This document shows, piece after piece, positions 29,429-38,556 of a stretch of DNA of 64,000 bases; position 1 is the stretch's first letter; every line of letters starts with the position of its first letter. The stretch is from assembly GCA_002722055.1 (NCBI GenBank), contig PBKD01000002.1, forward strand, positions 139,756-203,755, written 5' to 3'. The notes under the pieces were generated by a model that did no database searches, had not been told where the DNA came from, and saw nothing but the letters and a program-made list of their open reading frames with translations. Made by a program: the position numbers and the translations under genes. The DNA is from Rhodospirillaceae bacterium (GTDB lineage Bacteria > Pseudomonadota > Alphaproteobacteria > SHVP01).

Positions 29429-30621
29429 ATACTGCTAATTCTTTAAATAATAATAGTAAATTTTTAGATAATATACTTTTTTTTTCAAGAATTTTAAGAT
29501 TAACTGGGATACCTATAAGTACAAGCCAGGTTATTAATGCTTTAAATGCTATTAATGTTATTGGAGTTAGAAATAGGATTGATTTATATTACACCTTAAA
29601 AATCTGTCTTATTAATGATAATTCTAATTTTTATATATTTGACCAAACCTTCAATCTTTTATTTAAACAAAATAGAAAAATAAATAAATTGGAAAATCAA
29701 TTACCAGAAAAATTTGGAAGCTCTAATAATGAAGGTATTAAGGAAGAAAAAAATATAAGTAATAGAATTTTAGAGTCTATTTTTCCTAACATTAATAATA
29801 AAAATAATGATAATATTTTTTCTGAAAATGACATATCTACAAATCTAAAGCTAAGTTATTCATCCAATGAAAAATTCAATCAATTAGATTTTGAATCTAT
29901 GAGTAACTCAGAAATCCTAAGTGCTAAAATTGCGATATCAAAGTTTACTATACAATCAAAAAAAATTAAATCTAGGAGATTAGTTTCTAAAAGTTCTGGT
30001 AAATATATTGATCCAAGAAATTCTTTTATTGCTAGTATTAAAAATGGAAGTTCATCAATTCTTCTTAAATATAAAACAAATAAAACTGAATTATCTCCTT
30101 TAATTATTTTATGCGATATTTCTGGTTCAATGAGTAGTTATTCAAGAATGTTTTTACATTTTATACATGCTCTAACAGATAAAAGAAAAAAAGTATCAAC
30201 TTTTTTATTTGGAACAAGATTAACCAATATTTCAAAGTACTTAAAATACTATGATATAGATGTTGCCCTAGATAATGTAAGTAAAAAAGTAATAGATTGG
30301 TCTGGTGGGACTAGAATAGGAGAATGCATCAGAGATTATAATAAAAATTGGTCTAAAAGAGTAGAAAGTGGAAATAGTATTATTCTTATAATAAGTGATG
30401 GTCTGGATAGAGGATCAAGCATAAAATTAGAAAAAGAAATGCAAAGGTTAAAAAAAACATGTTATAAAATAATTTGGCTTAACCCACTCCTTAGATATGA
30501 AAAATACGAAGCTTTGGCAAGTGGAGCTGCTGCTATGCTCCCATATGTCGATGAAATGAGGAAAATACATAATCTTAGTAGTATGGAAGAATTTACAAAA
30601 AGTTTAAATGAAAGAATCTAG
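29425..30621 (+). CDS. coxE: CoxE-like VWA domain protein
   Basis: LIILCDISGSMSSYSRMFLHFIHAL (MIDAS DxSxS); WSGGTRIGECI; ATGA overlap with coxD. Confidence 0.9.
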   Translation: MNTANSLNNNSKFLDNILFFSRILRLTGIPISTSQVINALNAINVIGVRNRIDLYYTLKICLINDNSNFYIFDQTFNLLFKQNRKINKLENQLPEKFGSSNNEGIKEEKNISNRILESIFPNINNKNNDNIFSENDISTNLKLSYSSNEKFNQLDFESMSNSEILSAKIAISKFTIQSKKIKSRRLVSKSSGKYIDPRNSFIASIKNGSSSILLKYKTNKTELSPLIILCDISGSMSSYSRMFLHFIHALTDKRKKVSTFLFGTRLTNISKYLKYYDIDVALDNVSKKVIDWSGGTRIGECIRDYNKNWSKRVESGNSIILIISDGLDRGSSIKLEKEMQRLKKTCYKIIWLNPLLRYEKYEALASGAAAMLPYVDEMRKIHNLSSMEEFTKSLNERI

Positions 30622-30961
30622 AATATTTATTAATATGAGTAAAAAAGAAGATAATAATATACTATATAAAGCAAAAGAAATCATTCAAAATGGTTCAACA
30701 GTAGCCCTAGCAACTGTTATATCTACCTGGGGATCATCTCCTCGGCCTGTAGGTAGTGTTATGTTAATTGAACAAAACGGTAAATTTTATGGATCTGTCT
30801 CGGGAGGATGTATAGAAGCAGAAGTAATAGAAAGTGCTTTAAAAACTATTGAAGATAAAAAAATAAGAAAATTAGATTTTGGTGTATCCAATGATAAGGC
30901 TTGGGAGGTTGGCCTTGCTTGCGGAGGAAAAATATCTGTACTAATAGAGAATTTAGAATGA
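30608..30961 (+). CDS. XdhC/CoxI family protein, N-terminal-domain-only
   Basis: ALATVISTWGSSPRPVGSVMLIEQNGKFYGSVSGGCIEAEVI. Confidence 0.88.
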   Translation: MKESRIFINMSKKEDNNILYKAKEIIQNGSTVALATVISTWGSSPRPVGSVMLIEQNGKFYGSVSGGCIEAEVIESALKTIEDKKIRKLDFGVSNDKAWEVGLACGGKISVLIENLE

Positions 30962-31647
30962 GACTAAATACTTTAAATAAAATTTTATCTTTTAAAAAAG
31001 AAAATAAATCATTTGTAGTGATCAGGGATTTTAAATCTAATAAAGATTTCTTTTATTTTGATAATAATTTCGATAAAGAAAATGAGTTTGATATTAAATT
31101 TAAACTTCAATGTAGTAATGCTTTAAAAAAAGATAAAAGTTCATTGATAAGCTATAATAATAAGGAATATTTTTTATATGTTTTTAATTCTCCTTTAAAA
31201 TTAATTATTATTGGCGCAGTACATATTGCTAGTTCTTTAATTGAAATTGCCCAAATATTAGATTACAAAATAATTTTAATTGACCCTCGTGAAAGCTTTC
31301 TTAATTCACAACAATTCTTAAATATCGAAACTATTTCTAAATGGCCTGATGAGGCTTTAAAAGAAATCTATATAGATAATAGAACTGCAATAGTAACACT
31401 TTCACATGATCCAAAACTAGATGAACCAGCACTAATTGAAGCATTAAAATCTAAAGCATTTTATATAGGTGCACTTGGAAGCAAAAAAACTCATGAAAAA
31501 AGAGTAATCAGATTATTATCATTAGGACTAAATGAAGATGATATAAATAAAATTAACGCCCCAATAGGATTGCCTATTGGTTCAGTATCTACTAAAGAAA
31601 TTTCAATTTCTATACTTGCTGAAATAACACAAAAACTACGAGCATAA
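30958..31647 (+). CDS. XdhC family protein, Rossmann-domain-only
   Basis: LIIIGAVHIASSLIEIAQILDYKIILIDPRESF, YIGALGSKKTHEKR, INAPIGLPIGSVSTKEISISILAEI; ATG 30958 overlaps the previous TGA (ATGA). Confidence 0.88.
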   Translation: MRLNTLNKILSFKKENKSFVVIRDFKSNKDFFYFDNNFDKENEFDIKFKLQCSNALKKDKSSLISYNNKEYFLYVFNSPLKLIIIGAVHIASSLIEIAQILDYKIILIDPRESFLNSQQFLNIETISKWPDEALKEIYIDNRTAIVTLSHDPKLDEPALIEALKSKAFYIGALGSKKTHEKRVIRLLSLGLNEDDINKINAPIGLPIGSVSTKEISISILAEITQKLRA

Positions 31648-31648
31648 A

Positions 31649-32656
31649 ATGATATTTAAAAGAACTAATATAGTTAATTCATTAGGATGTGTTTTAGCTC
31701 ATTCAATTAACTTAAGAAATAGCATATTGAAAAAGGGTGTGATTTTAACAAAAAAAGACATTGCAAATCTAAAAAACTCTAAAATTAATGAAATTCTAGT
31801 TGGTATAATTGAAAATGATGATGTACCTGAAAATATAGCTGCAAACAAAATTGCCTCAATAATAAATGGTAAAAATATGTATAAAAAACAACCATTTACC
31901 GGAAGAAGTAATTTATATTCTAAATATGATGGCATTTTAGAAATTCCAGAAAGAAAAATAAATCAAATAAATTATATAAATGAATCAATCACAATTGCTA
32001 CATTACCTAATTGGTCATTAGTTAAAAGCAAACAGATGATAGCGACAATAAAGGTAATTCCTTTTGTTACTAAAGAAAAATATTTAAATAAAGTAGAAAA
32101 AATAATAACTTCTGAAAATGACAAAATAAATTTACATAAATTACATAAAAATAACGTTGGTATAATTTATACCCAACTTATAAACTATAAAAATAAAAGT
32201 TTAGAAAAAACAAAAAAAGTATTAAATTCAAGGCTTACCTATCTTGGGAGTGTTATAAAAAAGGAAATACTCACTGATCATAATGAAAAATCGATAGCAA
32301 AATCAATAAATGAATTAATTAGAGATAATTGCAATCTAATTCTAATTTATGGTGCCTCAGCAATAATAGATAGAATGGATGTTGTACCTATGGGAATAAA
32401 GATTTCAGGTGGTAAAGTAGATCATTTTGGTATGCCCGTTGACCCTGGAAATCTAATTTTAATAGGAAGAAATAATAAAACTAAAATAATTGGGGTACCA
32501 AGCTGTGCTAAATCACCTAAATTAAATGGTTTCGACTGGGTTCTCTGGAGAATTTTATCTGGTCTAGATATTAACTCAAAAGATATTCAAAAGCTAGGAG
32601 TGGGAGGTTTACTTAAAGAAATTTATTCCAGGCCTCAACCTAGAGATGGAGATTGA
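31649..32656 (+). CDS. Molybdopterin-binding (MoeA/CinA-like) protein
   Basis: LILIYGASAIIDRMDVVPMGIKISGGKVDHFGMPVDPGNLILIG...GVPSCAKSPKLNGFDWVLWRIL; same frame continues after the TGA into the NTP-transferase. Confidence 0.8.
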   Translation: MIFKRTNIVNSLGCVLAHSINLRNSILKKGVILTKKDIANLKNSKINEILVGIIENDDVPENIAANKIASIINGKNMYKKQPFTGRSNLYSKYDGILEIPERKINQINYINESITIATLPNWSLVKSKQMIATIKVIPFVTKEKYLNKVEKIITSENDKINLHKLHKNNVGIIYTQLINYKNKSLEKTKKVLNSRLTYLGSVIKKEILTDHNEKSIAKSINELIRDNCNLILIYGASAIIDRMDVVPMGIKISGGKVDHFGMPVDPGNLILIGRNNKTKIIGVPSCAKSPKLNGFDWVLWRILSGLDINSKDIQKLGVGGLLKEIYSRPQPRDGD

Positions 32657-33277
32657 ATAATCAGTAAAAATAAAAAATATATATCAGCAATTATTTTAGC
32701 AGCAGGCACTTCCTCTAGAATGGGAGAGAAAAATAAACTTCTACAAAAAATTGATGAAGAAGTCATGATTAGAACTGTTACTAAGGAAGCTTTAAAAAGT
32801 AAAGCTGATGATGTAATTATAATTACTGGTCATGACCAAAAAAATATAATTAAATCTCTAGAAAATTTACCTATTAAATTTGTAAATAATTCAAATTATA
32901 TTAATGGTATTGGAAACTCTATTAGCTCCGGAGTCTATTCATTATCAATAAAAACTGACGGAGTTATAATACTATTGGGAGATATGCCTAGAATAAAGTA
33001 CCAACATATAGATATTCTAATTGACTCTTTTATACCCACTGACAATAAAGCTATTTGTGCCCTAGAATCCGATGGCAAACAAGGCAACCCAATTCTATTT
33101 GGAAAATTTTTCTTTGACCAATTAAAAGCCTTATCAAATGACTATGGTGGTAAAGATATAATTCAAAATAATTTAGATTACCTAATCATAAATTCAATTG
33201 ATGATAATTCTATTTTTTTTGATATAGATACACCTATAGAAATTGATAATTTAATAAGAAATAAATCAAAAGATTAA
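32657..33277 (+). CDS. MobA-like NTP transferase, same frame as the upstream gene, no canonical start ahead of its G-loop
   Basis: IISKNKKYISAIILAAGTSSRMGEKNKLLQ...ILLGDMPRI...GNPILFG; ORF track starts at 32720, after the conserved LAAGxSxRMG motif. Confidence 0.75.
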   Translation: MISKNKKYISAIILAAGTSSRMGEKNKLLQKIDEEVMIRTVTKEALKSKADDVIIITGHDQKNIIKSLENLPIKFVNNSNYINGIGNSISSGVYSLSIKTDGVIILLGDMPRIKYQHIDILIDSFIPTDNKAICALESDGKQGNPILFGKFFFDQLKALSNDYGGKDIIQNNLDYLIINSIDDNSIFFDIDTPIEIDNLIRNKSKD

Positions 33278-33894
33278 TTATTCTTTTTTAAATGATTTTC
33301 AACCTCGAGCCTAGTAACAACATCAGCATAACGCCTACCAACATCTCTTAAATTATCATTATGTGGACCTTCTTCTGCATCTCCAACGCATGATTCTGGT
33401 ACTATAGTTCTATAACCCCATGAAAAACTGTCAATTACACTCGCCCTTACACATCCAGATGTAGTGCAACCAGTAACAATGACCGTATCTATTTGTTGTT
33501 TTGTTAAAAAAGTAACTAGAGGGGTATTAAAAAAAATTGATGGAGCGGGCTTAGAAAAAGCAAAATCATATTTTGGGTTATAAATTCTGCTATCTAGTTC
33601 CATTCCTGGGTGATCTAAAAAAAACTGCTCCCTAACAGCTCCAATTTTCCAGTATGGCATATCTTTATCAGAATCATAACCTGAATAACAACTAGCTACA
33701 GGAATATTTTTACTCCTAGCTACTTCAAGTAACATTGCTGTTTCTTCTACTGCTTTATGAATATGTTCAAACCCACCCAGAGGATATTTTGCCTCCGTAA
33801 ATGCTTTTTGAAAGTCAACTACTACCACAGCTGACCTGTCGCCAAAACCAAAGCCAAAGTCACCATAGGTTGCTGATTGATATGCATCTGACAT
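33274..33894 (-). CDS. Isochorismatase family hydrolase (N-carbamoylsarcosine amidase-like), copy 1
   Basis: AVVVVDFQKAFTE...VIVTGCTTSGCVRASVIDSFSWGYRTIVPESCVGD. Confidence 0.9.
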   Translation of the reverse strand: MSDAYQSATYGDFGFGFGDRSAVVVVDFQKAFTEAKYPLGGFEHIHKAVEETAMLLEVARSKNIPVASCYSGYDSDKDMPYWKIGAVREQFFLDHPGMELDSRIYNPKYDFAFSKPAPSIFFNTPLVTFLTKQQIDTVIVTGCTTSGCVRASVIDSFSWGYRTIVPESCVGDAEEGPHNDNLRDVGRRYADVVTRLEVENHLKKNN

Positions 33895-34079
33895 GGAATT
33901 CCCCTCAAAAATATTTATTAGATATATATTCTATTGCAATGTAAATAAAAAGTGCAAGAATTTGTTATTAAAAATTAAATATATTCAATTTTTTTTGATA
34001 TTTTATTTAATTTTGTTTCCAAAGACATATCTAAATACTAGGATATAAGTAATGTTTTAAAAATAAACTGGAGAATAAA

Positions 34080-35276
34080 ATGAAGGCCCTAGAGGATGTC
34101 GTTATGCTTGACCTCACTCACATGTTATCTGGACCATATGGTGCCATGATATTAACTGATCTAGGTGCAAAATCAATTAAGATTGAACCTCCTGGAAAAG
34201 GTGAAGGCACAAGAGCTTTACAAGCGAAAGATCCCAGAAATTCTTTGCATGGGATGGGATCCTATTATTTGACTCTAAATAGGGGGAAAAAAAGTGTCTG
34301 TATCGACTTAAAAAAAGAGGAAGGTTTAAAGCTTTTTTATCAGATGGTTAAGAAAGCTGATATAGTTTTTAATAATTTTTCTGCTGGGGTTCCTGAAAAA
34401 CTCAAAATTGATTATAAAACTCTTTCAAAGATTAACTCAAGAATCATAACATGCTCAGTCACTGGTTTTGGAGAGACCGGGCCGTATAATAAAAGACCTT
34501 CTTTTGATATGGTCGCACAAGCCACTGGTGGAGGTATGTCAATTACAGGTACGAGAGAAACATCACAATTTAGAGCTGGTATTCCAATAGGTGATTTAGG
34601 TGGAGGGATTTTTGGAGCGATTGGAATTTTAGCTGCACTTCATCAAAGGACTCTAACTAACAGAGGTCAACATGTAGATGTAGCTATGTTAGATGGTCAA
34701 ATATCAATGCTCAATTATATGGCTACCATGTACTTTTTATCTGGAGAGAACCCATATGGTATAGGTAACTCTCATTTTGTACATGTACCTTATAATGTTT
34801 TCGAAACACAAACTCTGTCTGTTGTATTGGCAATAATTACAGATAACTTCTATGAGTCTCTTGCTGATCTTCTTAATGATGACTTTTTGAAACAAGAAAA
34901 ATACAAAACTCAGCCTGGTAGGTTTGTTGATAAGCAAAAAATTGAAGAATGTGTTCAAAATCATTTTAAAAATCAACCAGCTGAATTTTGGCTCGAAAAG
35001 CTTGAAGCTGCAAGAATACCACATGCACCAGTTAACGATTTTGAGCATGCGCTCAAAGATCCACAGGTATTATCTAGAAAAATGGTTGTTGATATTCCTC
35101 ACGTAGATGGGGGATCATTTAAAGCTCCAGGTAACCCTGTTAAACTTGACGACCATTCAGATACCTGGGAGTCTCCACCAAAACTTGGTGAGCATACTGA
35201 TGAAATTTTAAAAGGTTTTTTGGGTAAAACTGACGAAGAAATTAGCAACCTTAGACAAAACAAGATAATTAATTAA
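34080..35276 (+). CDS. CaiB/BaiF (class III) CoA-transferase
   Basis: DLTHMLSGPYGAMILTDLGAKSIKIEPPGKGE..., LNRGKKSVCIDLKKEEG. Confidence 0.93.
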   Translation: MKALEDVVMLDLTHMLSGPYGAMILTDLGAKSIKIEPPGKGEGTRALQAKDPRNSLHGMGSYYLTLNRGKKSVCIDLKKEEGLKLFYQMVKKADIVFNNFSAGVPEKLKIDYKTLSKINSRIITCSVTGFGETGPYNKRPSFDMVAQATGGGMSITGTRETSQFRAGIPIGDLGGGIFGAIGILAALHQRTLTNRGQHVDVAMLDGQISMLNYMATMYFLSGENPYGIGNSHFVHVPYNVFETQTLSVVLAIITDNFYESLADLLNDDFLKQEKYKTQPGRFVDKQKIEECVQNHFKNQPAEFWLEKLEAARIPHAPVNDFEHALKDPQVLSRKMVVDIPHVDGGSFKAPGNPVKLDDHSDTWESPPKLGEHTDEILKGFLGKTDEEISNLRQNKIIN

Positions 35277-35288
35277 AGGGTTAAAGAT

Positions 35289-36221
35289 ATGTCAAAAAGT
35301 ATTTTAATTAATGAAGTTGGACTAAGAGATGGCTTACAAATTCAACCAAAGTTTGTACCTACAAATGGAAAATTGGAAATAGCACTCGGTCTTATTGATG
35401 CTGGTATAAAATCCTTTGAAGCTGCATCATTTGTATCACCAAAAGCTGTACCTCAAATGAGTGATGCTTCTGATCTATTTAAATCACTCCCGAAAAATGA
35501 TAATATATATTACTCTGCACTTTTATTTAATCAAAAAGGATATGAAAGAGCTGTTGAATCAGGAGCTAAAGCAATTGCAATTGCATTAGCTTCTACAGAA
35601 AAAATGAATATGGCAAATATAAGAATGTCATTACCTGATGCTATAAATAACCTTGGTAGATTAATAAAAATGGCTAAGAAAGACGGATTAGATGCAAGAG
35701 CATACATTTCAACAGCACTTGGTTGCCCATATGAAGGTAATGTTCCTACTGAAACAGTTATTAATCTTGCAGATAAGATGTTTGAATTAGGAGCTGATAA
35801 AATTGCTATTGCTGATACTATAGGATCGGGAGGACCGGCACTAGTTGAAGAAGTGGTTGGTAAGGCAGCAAAAAAATTTGGAGCAGAGAATCTAATTGTA
35901 CACTTCCATGATACACGTGCTCTTGGACTAATTAACGCTTGGGTCGCTTTAAAAGTTGGTGTGACTGAATTTGATACATCTCTAGGTGGACTTGGTGGTT
36001 GCCCATTTGCTCCAGGTGCAGCGGGTAATTTAGCTACAGAGGATCTAGCCTTTATGCTTAATGACGCAGGTTACGAAACCGGTATCGATATAGGAAAAAT
36101 ACGAGAAGCAGTTCTAATAGCGGAGCGGTACACCGGACAAAAACTGGGTGGCAGAATTTCTCAATGGTGGATATCACAAGAAAGAAAAAAAGCCGCATCA
36201 GCAGCTTCGGCTGCCGAATAA
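35289..36221 (+). CDS. Hydroxymethylglutaryl-CoA lyase family protein
   Basis: NEVGLRDGLQIQPKFVPTNGKLE, STALGCPYEGNVPTE, FHDTRALGLINAW, GGLGGCPFAPGAAGNLATED. Confidence 0.93.
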   Translation: MSKSILINEVGLRDGLQIQPKFVPTNGKLEIALGLIDAGIKSFEAASFVSPKAVPQMSDASDLFKSLPKNDNIYYSALLFNQKGYERAVESGAKAIAIALASTEKMNMANIRMSLPDAINNLGRLIKMAKKDGLDARAYISTALGCPYEGNVPTETVINLADKMFELGADKIAIADTIGSGGPALVEEVVGKAAKKFGAENLIVHFHDTRALGLINAWVALKVGVTEFDTSLGGLGGCPFAPGAAGNLATEDLAFMLNDAGYETGIDIGKIREAVLIAERYTGQKLGGRISQWWISQERKKAASAASAAE

Positions 36222-36227
36222 AAATAC

Positions 36228-36932
36228 TTATTCGTTATCTTCCCTTAAATCAACTCCAAATTTAGAGAATATTTCTCTAATTTTATCGTAGCATACACCT
36301 ATTCTTATTGTTTCAAAATTACCAAAATCAATAATTGTTGATGATCTTCCCTTATCATTTTCATATTTTGATGTACCACCATCAATAAGAATATCTCCAG
36401 CGTTTAAAACAGGTTTATCTACTTCATCTAATTTATATTTAGAACCTGTCAAAGATGTGTTCGCTGAAGAACCCAAAACTGGCATCTGCATTTGCATTGA
36501 TTGTTTAGTCATTTCATTATGAAACTCACCCGCATTTAGAAGCATATCTAAAGTTCCAATTTTAGTTGAGTTTTTTAGCACCCAGTCATCAACATTTTTA
36601 AACATAGGGTGATCTTTCTTGAAAGGAGCAACAGTTGACATAGGTAGATCATTATCGAAAATCACTGCTTTAATAATATCATGTTTCCATGTATCTATAA
36701 TTTGAATTTCTTTCAAGAGATCATAATTTGAAAACATACCAGATGGCTTTTCAAATGACCTATCTTTACATTTAAATATAGTTTCAATAGATTTTTTTGA
36801 ATTACCGACAATTGCATATGCTACATCCAAAGGGATTATTGCTACACCCTCATTTGCTATAACATCCAGAACTTCTTTTGATTGTTGAACAACATCATCG
36901 GCTACAATTCTAATTTGATTATTTTCACTCAA
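36228..36932 (-). CDS. Sua5/YciO/YrdC (threonylcarbamoyl-AMP synthase)-like protein
   Basis: GVAIIPLDVAYAIVG, FKCKDRSFEKPSGMF, PVLGSSANTSLTG. Confidence 0.75.
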   Translation of the reverse strand: MSENNQIRIVADDVVQQSKEVLDVIANEGVAIIPLDVAYAIVGNSKKSIETIFKCKDRSFEKPSGMFSNYDLLKEIQIIDTWKHDIIKAVIFDNDLPMSTVAPFKKDHPMFKNVDDWVLKNSTKIGTLDMLLNAGEFHNEMTKQSMQMQMPVLGSSANTSLTGSKYKLDEVDKPVLNAGDILIDGGTSKYENDKGRSSTIIDFGNFETIRIGVCYDKIREIFSKFGVDLREDNE

Positions 36933-36949
36933 AATACTAAATCCTTTTT

Positions 36950-37585
36950 TTATTTGTTAAAATTATTCAAGTAATGAATTACTTCTTTTTCACTTACCAC
37001 GTCACCATATTTTGCATTCATATCGAAAAGATTTGCTTTATGAGGTCGCTCGTCTCTATCACCAACGGCTTCTTCGACTATAATTGGCCTAAAACCATAT
37101 GAGACAGTATCAATACATGTCGCTCGAATACAACCAGAAGTTGTTACACCAGTTATTATAAGTGTATCAATATTTGCTGCATTAAGAGAAGAAGCCAAAG
37201 TAGTTCCAAAAAAAGCGCTTGGGTACTGCTTTGATATAACCAACTCATTATCTAATGGTTCTAAGCTCCCACCCCATTTACCAAGATCTCCACCTTCCTC
37301 CATGATATGAAGAGTAGGAACTTTTTCAATAAACATTCCACCATTCCACCCTCCCTTTTGAAAAACAACATTTGTATAGATTATTGGAATATTACTTATT
37401 CTAGCTTGGTCAAGCACTCTAATTGCTGACTCAAGATTTTTCTCTACAGAAGCATAAAGAGGAGATTCAGGATCAAAATATGCTTTGACAAAGTCCACTA
37501 ATATTAACGCTGGATTTTCACCAAATCCTAAACGCTTATTATAGCCCGCACTATCATAATCGTTAGATAAATTATCTTCTTTCAT
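36950..37585 (-). CDS. Isochorismatase family hydrolase (N-carbamoylsarcosine amidase-like), copy 2
   Basis: ALILVDFVKAYFDPESPLY...LIITGVTTSGCIRATCIDTVSYGFRPIIVEEAVGDR. Confidence 0.9.
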   Translation of the reverse strand: MKEDNLSNDYDSAGYNKRLGFGENPALILVDFVKAYFDPESPLYASVEKNLESAIRVLDQARISNIPIIYTNVVFQKGGWNGGMFIEKVPTLHIMEEGGDLGKWGGSLEPLDNELVISKQYPSAFFGTTLASSLNAANIDTLIITGVTTSGCIRATCIDTVSYGFRPIIVEEAVGDRDERPHKANLFDMNAKYGDVVSEKEVIHYLNNFNK

Positions 37586-37624
37586 TTACATTTCCAAGAA
37601 TATTATAATTACACATAAATATAA

Positions 37625-38494
37625 TTATTTCCATTTATTTTCAAAATTCCAAATATCTTCAAAACCCATTAATTTATGCATATCATTACCTTTAAGTAAA
37701 GGAATAGATAATCTAGATGTTGATTTATCATCAAATAATTTTTTATAAACAAATTGCATTGTAGCTGCAGATGCACTGAAAGCAGTTCCAGGAAATATAG
37801 CTAGCGTAAACCCAAGCTCCATTAATTGATTTGAGTCTAGTTTAGGAGTATTACCTGCTTCTGAGAGATTTATCATTATTGGTATATTATTGAAATTTGA
37901 AGTTATCTCTTTCATTTCACTAATTGTTCTATAACCCTCTACAAAGAGCATATCTACACCAGTCTTAATATAAGACTCTGACCTTCTACAAGCATTAGCT
38001 AGCCCTTCCTCAGAAAGACTATCCGTTCGGGCAATTATTAGAAAATTCTCATCTGATCTTGAGTCTAATGCTACTTTAAGCCTACTACACATTTCATCTT
38101 TTGAAACAAGTTGCTTACCTTTTGTGTGACCACACCTTTTTGGATTAACTTGATCCTCAATATGCAAAGCACATGCACCAGATGATTCATAACCCTTAAT
38201 TGTTTGAGCAATATTTATTAAACCACCGTAACCAGTATCTGCATCAGCAATTAGTGGCTTGGATACACCACTAGCGATAACACCAACTCTATTAACCATA
38301 TCTCTATAGGATGCCAAACCTGCATCTGGTAAACCTAGATATGATGCTACGGTTCCATATCCTGTCATATATAAAGCATCAAAATTTAATTTATCTGCTA
38401 TTCTAGCTGAAAGCATATCAAAAACTCCAGGAGCAATGAAGAAATTCTTATCCCGAATTTTTTTTGCTAATTTCTGTCTCTTTAAATTAAACAT
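37625..38494 (-). CDS. Isocitrate lyase / PEP mutase family protein
   Basis: FFIAPGVFDMLSARIADKLNFDALYMTGYG, PLIADADTGYGG, CALHIEDQVNPKRCGHTKGK. Confidence 0.92.
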   Translation of the reverse strand: MFNLKRQKLAKKIRDKNFFIAPGVFDMLSARIADKLNFDALYMTGYGTVASYLGLPDAGLASYRDMVNRVGVIASGVSKPLIADADTGYGGLINIAQTIKGYESSGACALHIEDQVNPKRCGHTKGKQLVSKDEMCSRLKVALDSRSDENFLIIARTDSLSEEGLANACRRSESYIKTGVDMLFVEGYRTISEMKEITSNFNNIPIMINLSEAGNTPKLDSNQLMELGFTLAIFPGTAFSASAATMQFVYKKLFDDKSTSRLSIPLLKGNDMHKLMGFEDIWNFENKWK

Positions 38495-38512
38495 ATATTT
38501 ATCCGAAAAAAA

Positions 38513-38534
38513 ATGGCGCCTGAGATGGCGCCAT
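38513..38534 (-). terminator. Intrinsic terminator, apparently bidirectional, after the hydantoinase B gene
   Basis: ATGGCGCC-TGAGAT-GGCGCCAT 8-bp stem with T tracts on both sides (8 T on the minus strand). Confidence 0.8.
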
Positions 38535-38556
38535 AATTTTTGTTTTTTTAAATAAT

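Noticed and set aside
30608-31647. Frameshifted xdhC pseudogene
   Set aside because: The two domains meet at a clean ATGA overlap and each is intact, so a natural two-gene arrangement is more likely.
34737-35106. ORFs 34737-35048 (-) and 34924-35106 (+)
   Set aside because: Both lie inside the CaiB/BaiF CoA-transferase gene in wrong frames.
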